From: Kiritimatiellia bacterium
Lineage (GTDB): Bacteria; Verrucomicrobiota; Kiritimatiellia; RFP12; UBA1067
DNA: 61,921 nucleotides
NCBI GenBank assembly: GCA_017962315.1
Contig: JAGCVN010000050.1
Location: forward strand, 1 to 61,921
Direction: 5' to 3'
Numbering within the stretch: position 1 is the first letter of the stretch; each line of letters opens with the position of its first letter. Under the pieces are notes generated by a model that was not told where the DNA came from, searched no databases, and saw only the letters and a program-made list of their open reading frames with translations. Shown here one piece after another: positions 1-8,670 of this stretch. The translations under genes and the position numbers were made by a program.

Positions 1-2504
1 CCGCCGGCATCCAGCACCGGCTGCGTCAGCGTATTGCCATCCCCGATAGCCAGCGTCGCGCCAGGCGCGATTTCGAGCGTGCGCTCCACGGTCGCCGTCT
101 CGTCGTTCTTGGCGACAATGGCGGCAATGTTTTCCGCCGTCGCGTCAGGTCCCTTCTGCGCACTGAGCGTAAGCGCATCGTCTGAAAGAGCGCCGTGCCA
201 GACGCGCACTTCGTCATAGAGCGCATTTGCATCGTTGTCGCCAGGCCAGATGGAGGTGTGGCCAAGGAAGAAGTCGCCAATTGCCACCTTGTCAAGAGAC
301 CAGTCCTCGTCAAGTCCTGTTGGCGTAAAGTCGCTTGTCTTCACGATGGTGCCCGTGCCGTCCACCGAACGCCTGACCCATGTGATGGTCGTCGATCCGT
401 CTGCGTTCTTCGCGTAGCGCACCGCGAGATGGACCATCTCTCCATTCGTGAAAGCCATCTGATCGAGATCGGGCTTCTCGGTCGATCCATACCGGACGGC
501 CAGCTTGCTTTGCCCGCCATTTTCGCTGCGCACCCAGGACACCAGTGTATAGTTGTTTTGATCGGTGCCGCACTCGAACACGCGCCCCCACTTCTTCACG
601 GATACGCGCTTTGCCCAGAATTCAAGCGTCACGTTGTCGCCCACGAGGATTCCCTTGCCCAGATTGACGTAACTGGTACCCTGATCGCCTCCTGGAAAAT
701 ACACGGCCGTGTTGTCGTTGGTGTACACGGCGCTGCCCACGAGTTCCGCAGGTGCGCCGCCGGACGAATCGTGCCCATTTCCGTTGAAGCTCCAGCGATG
801 CGCGAGTGCGACGGAGGGCGTGTTGTCGGCATCAGCCGAAAGCGCGAGGGTGCCCCTTGCGACCATAACGGAATCCGCACCCGGAAGTTTCGCCAGCGTC
901 AACGTTCCATCGCCGTCCTTAGTCAGCGAACTGCCGCTTGTCGCCTTGATGGACGTAATTCCGGACGAAACGTTCTTGCCGTCCGTGTCGATGGTGAAGT
1001 CGCGGCCGATGGTCCAGTCGTTCGTACTGTTCGCATTGCCATCGTGGAGTATCGTGCCCTCCGCAGTTGCCTTGAGCGTCCCGCCGTTCAGAATCACTCT
1101 GCCTTTGCCCGATGCACTGCTGCCGCTCTGAATCTGCGGCGTCGCGAGCGTACCGCCGTTCATCATGAGGAACCCCTTGCCTTTGCTGCCGACGCCCACC
1201 AACGCGCCCACAGTACACAAGCCGCCGTTCATGACATACGTACCGTCGCCTGTTTCCGTATCGGCGAGCCACAATCGTTTGTCGGAACCGATCTGCAGCT
1301 CTCCGCCGTTCTGCACGAACTTGCCTGTACCGGCAGGGCCTATCTGTATCCAGCCGGTCGTCGTCCGGTTGGTACCGGCGTTCAACGTGTAAGTACCCGT
1401 CGCGCCGGCGACATTTCCGGCTCGCACGTCCTTCAAAGTCACAATTCCGCCATCCTGAACGACCGTGCCGCTTGCTCCGCTGACGTTCGCGCCGATCCTC
1501 ATGTTGCAAGGCAGGTTCACCGTCGCGCTCCCGCCTATGTTGAGGGTGCCGCTCCCCTCTTCGCCGACAAGGATGTCTTTGTTCGGTGCCGAGAACGTGC
1601 CGCCCGTGATGGTGTACGTCCCCTTGCCGGAGGGATATCGCCCGAGGGAAAACCATGTGTTGCAGGTCAGGTTGCCACCTGTCTGCGTGTAAACGCCTGT
1701 TCCATATCGCCCGATCTGCATATTGCCGGCCGCCGTCACAGTGCCGCCACTCTGATTGAAATACCCCTTTGTGTTTTTGCCGCCTGTATTGTTGTCAAAG
1801 CCACCAATCGCAACGTCCTTCGAACCGAAATTCACCGTTCCGTTTGTGAGATTGAATGTGCCGGTGCTGGTTCCAAGCCTGCCCACTATAAAATAGTCCC
1901 CCGATGAGCCGTTCAAGGTACCGCCGCTCATGTTGTAGATGCCCGTTCCGTTATTGTCGCGCCCCATCTGGAATCCCTTTTTCAGAGTGAGCGTACCGCC
2001 CGACTGGTTGAACTCCGCCTTGCCCTTTGCGTTTCTGCCCCAGTCGGCCCAGTCATTGATCGTGAACGTCCCGCTGACGAGGTTCACGGTCGTGGTCGCA
2101 GCGTAGTTGGGCGTATTGAGGCTTTCGACGGTGACGGATCCGCCATTAACGGTCAAAACCCCGGCGGAACCTGCAACATTGCCCATCGCAAGCGCGCCGT
2201 CGGTTTTATCCGTCAACGTAAGATTGCCGCCGCTTCCCACGGTCAGTGTTCCCGTCTTCCCGGCCGTCGTTCCAAGCCTGAGGTGCGCATACGTGGCTGT
2301 CCCGTCCGACAGCACGGCCTCCGGCGCATCGCCGATACGCGCGGTGTCCGCCGTCCCCGGAAGGACGGCCTCCCCGGCCACATTCAACCAATTGTTTGCG
2401 TTGAGCGGATTGGCGTCCTCGGCCCCAGTCCATGTATTGGTGTCCGCCCACGACGGCGATAGCACCGCTGCGCATACCACCGCCACGATTGTCATCTGTT
2501 TCAT
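1..2504 (-). CDS. Autotransporter-type beta-strand repeat protein with LamG-like domain (3' end outside window)
   Basis: The minus-strand frame is open from an ATG at 2504 to the window edge, about 834 codons with no stop, so the C-terminus lies outside. It starts with a signal peptide (MKQMTIVAVVCAAVLSPSWA). Residues about 50-560 are repeats rich in Gly, Thr, Asn and Ser, with recurring units such as FNQSGGT and MNGGTL. Such repeats form a right-handed beta-helix in autotransporter passenger domains. Residues about 565-775 read as a concanavalin/LamG-like fold, opening AHRWSFNGNGHDSSGG and containing VTLEFWAKR. It is probably a cell-surface or secreted adhesin or glycan-binding protein; substrate unknown. 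It is the third gene of the unit started by the promoter at 4923-4951. A GGAAAG motif lies upstream of the start. A long opposite-strand frame at 195-1907 is its shadow. Confidence 0.8.
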   Translation of the reverse strand, partial: MKQMTIVAVVCAAVLSPSWADTNTWTGAEDANPLNANNWLNVAGEAVLPGTADTARIGDAPEAVLSDGTATYAHLRLGTTAGKTGTLTVGSGGNLTLTDKTDGALAMGNVAGSAGVLTVNGGSVTVESLNTPNYAATTTVNLVSGTFTINDWADWGRNAKGKAEFNQSGGTLTLKKGFQMGRDNNGTGIYNMSGGTLNGSSGDYFIVGRLGTSTGTFNLTNGTVNFGSKDVAIGGFDNNTGGKNTKGYFNQSGGTVTAAGNMQIGRYGTGVYTQTGGNLTCNTWFSLGRYPSGKGTYTITGGTFSAPNKDILVGEEGSGTLNIGGSATVNLPCNMRIGANVSGASGTVVQDGGIVTLKDVRAGNVAGATGTYTLNAGTNRTTTGWIQIGPAGTGKFVQNGGELQIGSDKRLWLADTETGDGTYVMNGGLCTVGALVGVGSKGKGFLMMNGGTLATPQIQSGSSASGKGRVILNGGTLKATAEGTILHDGNANSTNDWTIGRDFTIDTDGKNVSSGITSIKATSGSSLTKDGDGTLTLAKLPGADSVMVARGTLALSADADNTPSVALAHRWSFNGNGHDSSGGAPAELVGSAVYTNDNTAVYFPGGDQGTSYVNLGKGILVGDNVTLEFWAKRVSVKKWGRVFECGTDQNNYTLVSWVRSENGGQSKLAVRYGSTEKPDLDQMAFTNGEMVHLAVRYAKNADGSTTITWVRRSVDGTGTIVKTSDFTPTGLDEDWSLDKVAIGDFFLGHTSIWPGDNDANALYDEVRVWHGALSDDALTLSAQKGPDATAENIAAIVAKNDETATVERTLEIAPGATLAIGDGNTLTQPVLDAG

Positions 2505-2539
2505 TTCCAAGTCTTTCCGTTTTGATGGTTGCTTAGCCC

Positions 2540-3655
2540 CTACCGCACGATCATCATGAATCCGCGCATCTCCAGCTTCACTTCGCCATCTGGCGACATG
2601 AGCATCGCGACGTTCCTTCCTGCGGGAACAACGAGCTGTTCCGTCGCGCCGGTCGGATCGATCAGCACCTTGCTCGACGCGGAACATGCATCCAACACGT
2701 CCTTTAACTGTTCCTGCGTCGTCGCCGTGAAAGCGACCCACTCCGTCGTTTCGAGCGGAATCCCCGAATCAAGAAACGCGGCGGGAATCGCCGTCGCCTC
2801 CTCGATGGGCGTGTTCACCACCACCTTCGCGTCAAATCCGAACGCCGTCTTGATCTGCGGGGCGATCGTCGGCAAAGTCGCAAACGCCTCCGCGAGCTGC
2901 GTCGCGTTCGTCGGCGAGAACGTGATGGTACCCGCCGTATCGTCGATGTCGTTGTAATACACGACGTTCGGCGTCGTCCCGCCCACGTCAACCCCCGCCC
3001 AGGTCGTGTTGTCCTTGCGGTACGGGAACAGCACAAGCGTGTTCGTACCCCCCGGAATCGTGAAACTGCTACCATAACGTTTGAGGTTCGGCCCGACAAG
3101 CACGTATCTTACAACCTTCGTCTCTGAAAGCACGGACGTCGCCGTGAAGTTGAGGTCCACGTAGTTCCGTCCGAACTCGCTTGACAGCGTTGAATGTCCC
3201 TTGAACCATAGGTTGGTCATGTACGGCATTTGGTAGAGTGCGCAGTTCCGCAGACGTCCGATATTCTCCGGCAGGATCAGCGTTGACATGCCGTAGCGGA
3301 TGAGCGCGCGATTGCCGATGGCGATCAAGTCGTATGCGACACCATCCACCGTGAAACTGGACGGAATCTCCACGACGCCACGAAGCCCTTTCTTGACATT
3401 GATGTTATTCTCCTTTTGGGTAGTCGTATCCGTTGCCCAATATTCAGCAGCATCACTGCCGGTGGTGGAATCCGAAGTTCCGAGAAGTGCTGTCTTGTTT
3501 GATTCGTCGATCTTGAACCGCCACTTCACGCCATCGAGTGTCTGGGTGATGACGTTCTCCGACCACGCCGCCGATACAGTGAAAGGGCATGAGATAGCCC
3601 CAAAGAGAAGCGTTACGGCGATGCCACGAACAATAGAATTACGATTGATGTTCAT
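2540..3655 (-). CDS. BspA-like exported protein (leucine-rich-repeat-like)
   Basis: A 371-residue protein with a signal peptide (about residues 1-29, ending TVSA). The middle has the BspA/LRR_5 signature GVVEIPSSFTVDGVAYD followed by IAIGNRALI and STLILPENI. BspA-like repeats are found in surface proteins of host-associated bacteria and often bind proteins or matrix; the role here is not known. The start is fixed by an AAAGGAGG site seven bases upstream, 17 bases after the stop of the paralogous gene at 3673-4794. The two proteins share their order of elements, including a late VPAGR motif. The C-terminus, ending FMMIVR, resembles the LTIIVR end of the protein at 59018, perhaps a shared surface-attachment tail. 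Confidence 0.7.
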   Translation of the reverse strand: MNINRNSIVRGIAVTLLFGAISCPFTVSAAWSENVITQTLDGVKWRFKIDESNKTALLGTSDSTTGSDAAEYWATDTTTQKENNINVKKGLRGVVEIPSSFTVDGVAYDLIAIGNRALIRYGMSTLILPENIGRLRNCALYQMPYMTNLWFKGHSTLSSEFGRNYVDLNFTATSVLSETKVVRYVLVGPNLKRYGSSFTIPGGTNTLVLFPYRKDNTTWAGVDVGGTTPNVVYYNDIDDTAGTITFSPTNATQLAEAFATLPTIAPQIKTAFGFDAKVVVNTPIEEATAIPAAFLDSGIPLETTEWVAFTATTQEQLKDVLDACSASSKVLIDPTGATEQLVVPAGRNVAMLMSPDGEVKLEMRGFMMIVR

Positions 3656-3672
3656 TGTCTTGCCTCCTTTCC

Positions 3673-4794
3673 TTATTTCGTCTCGCGTAGCACCGTAAGT
3701 TTTCCGCTCCCACTTGGACTGTACTTGCCGCCATTTGGAATCGGCACGATCACCTTGCGTCCAGCCGGCACGGTGAGAACAGCACCACGAAGTTTCGCGG
3801 GATCGGCAATGAGCGTCGCCGCACCCGGAACGGCGGCAATCGTATTGGCGTACTGCGTCGCGTCTTTAGCTTCAAACTTCACGTGCGCAAGCGAGTCGAA
3901 TCCGAACGCGGAAAGCGTCGCCGTCTGCTCCTCAGTCATCGTGACGGAATTGGTGATCGAGAGGCGCGTATCGAGGCCAAGGTATTCCTTCACAAGCGGC
4001 GCGAAGTCGAGGAACACAGTGAGTTCGGCGGCGTCCGCCGTGGAAAACGTGATCGACTTCTTTTCGCTGTCGAGTCCATACCGATAGATCGTTGCGTCCG
4101 TACCGCCCAGATCGGTGACACGATTCCATGTCGTGTTTGCGTCCGTCGAGGGAAGGAGTGCGACCACATTCGTTGCCGAAATGAACTTGAAGTTTCCGGC
4201 AGATGACGAAACAAGGTTGACGTTCGGACCCACCAGCACGCGCTTGACGCCTGTTGACATTTCAAACCAGTTGGAGTACGACACGGTAAGCGCGTTATAC
4301 GCCTGCGTTTCGCCTGTCACGGCCATTTTCGGCCCCTTCAGCACGACATTCGTGATACCCGTACACCCATAGAACGCACACGTCGCTGTCTTCGTTGTCG
4401 AAGCGAGAAGTGGCAGGACGATGGTTGATATGCTCTTGCACCGAATGAACGCACGGTTGCCGATGACGGTCGTATCGTAGTCCGTTCCGTCGATTTTGTA
4501 CTTTGCGGGAATCTCCAGAACGCCCCCCACGCCCGACACACTCTGCGCAATCGCGCGTACGTATGCATAGTCGTTCGCCTTCCATCCTGTTGAATCGTCT
4601 GGATTGCCCCACGCAGGCCCCACGCTGACGGTATTCGCCGAGGTGTCGATGAGCAGTTGCCATTTAATGCCGTTCACGGTGTTCGTGACGGTTTGCGTCG
4701 CCGCCAACGACGGCAGCGCCACCGCTACGCAGATGCTGGTCACGACAAGCGCGACACGCCCGATTTTCCAACCCGTTTTTGAAACGTTACTCAT
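3673..4794 (-). CDS. BspA-like exported protein, paralogue of the next gene
   Basis: A 373-residue protein. I place the start at 4794 (MSNVSKTGWK) because an AAGGAGAA site sits six bases upstream; an in-frame ATG 45 bases earlier has no such site. The signal peptide is followed by TVTNTVNGIKWQLLID, which parallels VITQTLDGVKWRFKID in its neighbour. The BspA-like core reads GGVLEIPAKYKIDGTDYD and VIGNRAFIRC. Late in the protein is VLTVPAGRKV. It is first in a three-gene unit transcribed from 4923-4951. A recent tandem duplication with the 2540-3655 gene is likely. Function is not known beyond probable surface location. Confidence 0.7.
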   Translation of the reverse strand: MSNVSKTGWKIGRVALVVTSICVAVALPSLAATQTVTNTVNGIKWQLLIDTSANTVSVGPAWGNPDDSTGWKANDYAYVRAIAQSVSGVGGVLEIPAKYKIDGTDYDTTVIGNRAFIRCKSISTIVLPLLASTTKTATCAFYGCTGITNVVLKGPKMAVTGETQAYNALTVSYSNWFEMSTGVKRVLVGPNVNLVSSSAGNFKFISATNVVALLPSTDANTTWNRVTDLGGTDATIYRYGLDSEKKSITFSTADAAELTVFLDFAPLVKEYLGLDTRLSITNSVTMTEEQTATLSAFGFDSLAHVKFEAKDATQYANTIAAVPGAATLIADPAKLRGAVLTVPAGRKVIVPIPNGGKYSPSGSGKLTVLRETK

Positions 4795-4922
4795 TCCCGT
4801 TCTCCTTGTTTCCCTATCGGCGTCTTCTCCTCGGTACATACGCGCCCTCGCCTAAGGTGGCACAATAACACACGACTTTCACGCACCGTGCAGAAAAACC
4901 CATAAGAAACTTCACGGTTGAC

Positions 4923-4951
4923 AGTCTAGCAAAAACCTTCGATCCTGTAAA
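4923..4951 (-). promoter_or_regulatory. Promoter for the BspA-like / autotransporter unit
   Basis: On the minus strand, TTTACA (4946-4951) and TAGACT (4923-4928) are separated by exactly 17 bases, and the -10 carries a TGC extension. Transcription would begin near 4916, about 120 bases before the ATG at 4794. Confidence 0.6.
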
Positions 4952-4987
4952 GCACGAATCGCAAAAATAGAAAAATCCTACATCCCG

Positions 4988-6343
4988 TCAGGCGATGAGG
5001 CGGATGGTTTTCCAACGGCCTTTCTGCCACCGGAACCAGAGCCCCGCAGAGGCGAGGGCGATGTAAGAAGCGAACCAGATCCAGAGGCCGACGATACCGA
5101 CGCCGAGGAACAACAGGAGGACGATACCGGGCATGAGGACGATCCAGTTTGTTACAAAGACGTAGGCCATGATGAAGCGCGTGTCCCCCGCCCCGGCAAG
5201 CGCCTGTTCCAAAACGATGTTCACCGTGTCGAAAAGACCCCATGCCGCCATAATCAACAACATCACGCGCCCGTAGGCGAACAATTCGGGAAAGGGAATG
5301 GTGGAACCGCCCGGTTTAAAAATGGAAAAATAGGGACGGGCAAGCACAAGGAAGGAGAGACCGACAACCATCATATACGCGAATCCCATCAAAAGGCAGC
5401 GGTTCCCCGCTCGTTCCGCAATGGCGGGTTCCCGCGCACCCTGGTACCGTGCGACGACGGTTCCGGCCGCCATTCCAAATCCCAAAAGGGGGGCAAAGGC
5501 AAGATTGTTGATGCTCATCGCGATATTGCTTGCCGCGAACGCAACCTCGCCGAAACGTCCCGTGACCATCGTAAAGACCGTGTACGCGCCCATATCCAGC
5601 ACAAGCTTGAAACCGCTCGGCGCTCCGAACCGCAAAATCCGTCCAACCATCTTGAAGTCAGGCACCAGCCATACGGCACGGCCGCAGGACCGGGCGGCAC
5701 GAAACCCCGGATCACAGATGGATACGGCAGAGAGGAAGAGAAGCATCGCCACTTCCGCAAGGACCGTCGCGTAGGCGGCACCCTCGATTCCCCGTGCCTG
5801 GAAACCGAATTTCCCGAAAATGAGCACGGCGTTCAAAAAAATGTTCAACACACAGGACAGTAGATTCGCGATGAACGGAATCCGCGTCCGCAGTACCCCC
5901 GTAAAGTATCCGCAGAGCGCCGCGTTGACGGGATAGACAAGCCCCCCCGCCATCAAAATGCGGAAATACCGTTTTTCCAGCAGGGCGACACCGGACGGAT
6001 GTCCCGCGCAGTCGATCAACGCGCACCCGGCGGGAATGAGCGCCAGCAAGGGAAGAGACCCCAACACGCCGATCCAGATACCCTGGACGCCCGCCTTCGC
6101 GGCGTTCACCGGGTCGCCCGCGCCCGTGTACTGTGCGGTGAACGTGCCGGCGTAGGAGGCGACAGCCTGAAAGAAACAGAGGATGGTGAAGGCGAGAAGC
6201 CCGGACGGAAGCGCCGCCTCGATCTCCGCACTCCCGTAACGGGAGAGCATAATCCGGTCGCTGAACTGCATGACCACGAAACTAGCCTGGCTCAGCAGGA
6301 GCGGCCACGCAACACCCCAAATCTCCCGATACCCGCCTTTCAT
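4988..6343 (-). CDS. MATE family efflux transporter
   Basis: A 451-residue inner-membrane protein with about twelve hydrophobic segments in two similar halves, as in MATE (multidrug and toxic compound extrusion) transporters, which export compounds in exchange for Na+ or H+. The N-terminus EIWGVAWPLLLSQASFVVMQ and the segment FSDRIMLSRYGS are typical of the family, and the length fits. Its ATG overlaps the stop of the upstream BPL_N-type gene (ATGA at 6340-6343), so translation is probably coupled and the two proteins may work together. The substrate is unknown. No convincing terminator follows; the sequence after the stop is only T-rich. Confidence 0.88.
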   Translation of the reverse strand: MKGGYREIWGVAWPLLLSQASFVVMQFSDRIMLSRYGSAEIEAALPSGLLAFTILCFFQAVASYAGTFTAQYTGAGDPVNAAKAGVQGIWIGVLGSLPLLALIPAGCALIDCAGHPSGVALLEKRYFRILMAGGLVYPVNAALCGYFTGVLRTRIPFIANLLSCVLNIFLNAVLIFGKFGFQARGIEGAAYATVLAEVAMLLFLSAVSICDPGFRAARSCGRAVWLVPDFKMVGRILRFGAPSGFKLVLDMGAYTVFTMVTGRFGEVAFAASNIAMSINNLAFAPLLGFGMAAGTVVARYQGAREPAIAERAGNRCLLMGFAYMMVVGLSFLVLARPYFSIFKPGGSTIPFPELFAYGRVMLLIMAAWGLFDTVNIVLEQALAGAGDTRFIMAYVFVTNWIVLMPGIVLLLFLGVGIVGLWIWFASYIALASAGLWFRWQKGRWKTIRLIA

Positions 6344-8574
6344 TGTTTCAAAATCGCTTCCGGAATTTTGTCATACGTATCGACAAGAACCGCACCTTTG
6401 ATCGTCTCCGCAAACCTCTGCTTCGCCCCCGTATCAACCACCACGACAACCCGTCCACCCTTCGCGATGAAATCGCCGAGATGCGCGACCGCTTCGTCTT
6501 CCTCCTCCAGCGGCGCGGGCAGGACGACGGCATCGAGGTGCGGCAGGGCATCCGTGTAGAGGTGCGAACCTCCGCGAACGTCGAAACGCCGGTCGCGGAG
6601 CAGCGTGCCGAGGTAGAACTGCGCCGCCTTTTTCTCGCGCGCGACACGGAAGTAGACCGACACGGCGCCGCAGACACGGTCGTGGTTGACCGCACTCGGC
6701 GCGGTGCCTGTCAGGAACTTGATCCCGTTGCGCACGATGTCCAGGTTACTCTCGGATTTTTCGGGATGCGGGCACGTGAGAAAGACGCGCCCTTTCCCGA
6801 CACGGCCGCCGAGGAACGCCCCTTTCCCCGACATCGGCTTCACCGGTTGCGGCGAATGGGTGTTGACGGTGCGTCCGATGTATTGCCCCAGCACTTTCAC
6901 ATCCGTGTCGGGCAGAGGCGTACCGGGGACGAACGCCGGACCGCCCCAGTACATGACGGAGCGGGGGGTACGCGAGACGCCGAGTGCGTCGCACCCGTCG
7001 TCCGTGAATGAAACCTGGACCGGCGCCCAGCCACGGTAATGCTCCGGCTCGTCGGACTGGAACGGAACGAGGTCGAGCCGCGCGTTCTGCGGAGAACTCT
7101 GCGACACCAGGAACGCACCCGCGCAGATACCGAAATACGTCCCCCCGTTCCTGATGTAACGCACCAGCGCCTCGCGTCCCGGAACGGCAAGCCTCCTGTA
7201 CTGGACTTTGCTCAGACCGCCCGGCTGTATCAGCAGATCCACGCCGTCCAACGCCCCCTTGCGAAAGTCATCCGCGTCGAATACGGAGAGTTCGTATTCC
7301 GGTGCTAGCGCCAGCATTTCCGCGACCGGGACATTCGCCCCGCCTTTGTCCGCATAAATCGCCGCGCGGAGCGGCTTTGCGACCTTTTTGGGAACCGGCA
7401 TCACCGGGGTGGAATTTTGCACAAACGACGCGGATATCGTGTTTAACACATTCGTGGAAGGCAACGGCTTGATACGTGGATCGGCGCGTAACGCGGTTTC
7501 CGTCGCACGCCCCCATACGAAGATACGGCCTTCGCGGTCCAGGAACTCCCGCGTCCGCGCAAGGTTCCTTCCGAAAAGTCCTGTTCGCAACGTCTTCCCA
7601 GGCAAGCAATCAGGGATCAGGATGCCGTCGAGATGGCGCAACGCCCCGTCCGCCACATCCTGCTCGCAGATCGGAATCAAATCGTACAGCTTCGAATAGA
7701 CCAGCTGCTGGAGGGTAACCGCCGCCTCTATTCCGAACGAATCGTCGCAGACCACCCCGAAGGTAAGCTGCCCGCGTCGCCGTTGCGGAAGATTCCACTT
7801 GACCATCCGTCCCGTGGCGTAACGGAAGGCCCCGGACAGGATGTTCAAGTCTGCGAGGTCGTATTCGGGATGTACCGCCATGACGAACACCCTCCCCTTC
7901 CCGTACGTACCCGCCACGACGGCCGCCTGCCCGGCCATCGACGGTTTCGGCGTGTCGCTTGTCGTATTGACATCGCTAGCGAACGTGGCGATCACCTCCA
8001 TCTCCGAATCCTCGACAGGCAGGGAGGGGATCAGGACCGGCCCGTGGCGGAACTGAACGCGCACATTGCCCCTGGGGATTCCCGCGAGCGTCTCGGCACG
8101 GGCGTGAAAGCGCACCAGCAGGTCGGCGACATCCTTCCCGCCCGCCTCGCCGAAGGTAAACGGGATCATTCCCATCATTCCCGGATGGCAGGAAGACGGC
8201 TGCATTGCAAGGCAGCAACCGGCGCACGTGCCGATGTAGGCGCCTCCGGCGGAGACGAACGCCTTGATTTTTTCCCGTCCCTCCTCGCCGAGGACGTTCG
8301 CGATCCCCACCGACTTTCCGCCAGGGATGACCAGCGCGTCCATGTTGCCGAGCACCCCGGTCTTAACCCCTTCCGCCGTCACGGGAAAAACCCGGATACC
8401 ATCGGCCAGGATGGTGAGTTCAAGCCAGCGGAACAACCCGATGCCGTACACGCCTTCACCCACATACACAGCAACCCGGAGCGGAGCCTCCGTTTCCGGC
8501 ACGGCGTTCGCGAATGCAGACGAACACATCGCCAATGCCGCTATAAAACCTACTGCTATATTCTGAATCTTCAT
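6340..8574 (-). CDS. Exported tandem BPL_N / class I amidotransferase-like protein
   Basis: A 744-residue protein with a signal peptide. The start at 8574 (MKIQNIAVGF) is chosen because GAGGT lies five bases upstream; an earlier in-frame ATG has no comparable site. Two copies of a BPL_N domain (named after the N-terminus of eukaryotic biotin-protein ligase, a glutamine-amidotransferase-like fold) lie at about residues 30-255 and 400-620. Each keeps the nucleophile-elbow cysteine: GTCAG in the first, GICAG in the second. A third partial alpha/beta segment ends the protein. The family has no agreed reaction; the fold suggests amide or ester hydrolysis. It lies between GH95 (96 bases upstream) and MATE (ATGA overlap). 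Being exported is notable, since most relatives of this fold are cytoplasmic. Confidence 0.7.
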   Translation of the reverse strand: MKIQNIAVGFIAALAMCSSAFANAVPETEAPLRVAVYVGEGVYGIGLFRWLELTILADGIRVFPVTAEGVKTGVLGNMDALVIPGGKSVGIANVLGEEGREKIKAFVSAGGAYIGTCAGCCLAMQPSSCHPGMMGMIPFTFGEAGGKDVADLLVRFHARAETLAGIPRGNVRVQFRHGPVLIPSLPVEDSEMEVIATFASDVNTTSDTPKPSMAGQAAVVAGTYGKGRVFVMAVHPEYDLADLNILSGAFRYATGRMVKWNLPQRRRGQLTFGVVCDDSFGIEAAVTLQQLVYSKLYDLIPICEQDVADGALRHLDGILIPDCLPGKTLRTGLFGRNLARTREFLDREGRIFVWGRATETALRADPRIKPLPSTNVLNTISASFVQNSTPVMPVPKKVAKPLRAAIYADKGGANVPVAEMLALAPEYELSVFDADDFRKGALDGVDLLIQPGGLSKVQYRRLAVPGREALVRYIRNGGTYFGICAGAFLVSQSSPQNARLDLVPFQSDEPEHYRGWAPVQVSFTDDGCDALGVSRTPRSVMYWGGPAFVPGTPLPDTDVKVLGQYIGRTVNTHSPQPVKPMSGKGAFLGGRVGKGRVFLTCPHPEKSESNLDIVRNGIKFLTGTAPSAVNHDRVCGAVSVYFRVAREKKAAQFYLGTLLRDRRFDVRGGSHLYTDALPHLDAVVLPAPLEEEDEAVAHLGDFIAKGGRVVVVVDTGAKQRFAETIKGAVLVDTYDKIPEAILKQ

Positions 8575-8670
8575 GTCAACCTCGCGAGGCGGAATCATGC
8601 CACAGCTTCATACCGTAGGCAAGGAAAGATACCCGGTGTCGGTTGTGGGCGACAACAGGTTGCCGTCCTG

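Noticed and set aside
195..1907. 570-residue plus-strand frame
   Set aside because: Antisense shadow of the autotransporter-repeat gene; Arg/His/Cys-rich composition, no ribosome binding site, no family.
8575..8670. Terminator between GH95 and the BPL_N gene
   Set aside because: Only imperfect stems without a T-run were found; the 96-base gap is compatible with one operon.
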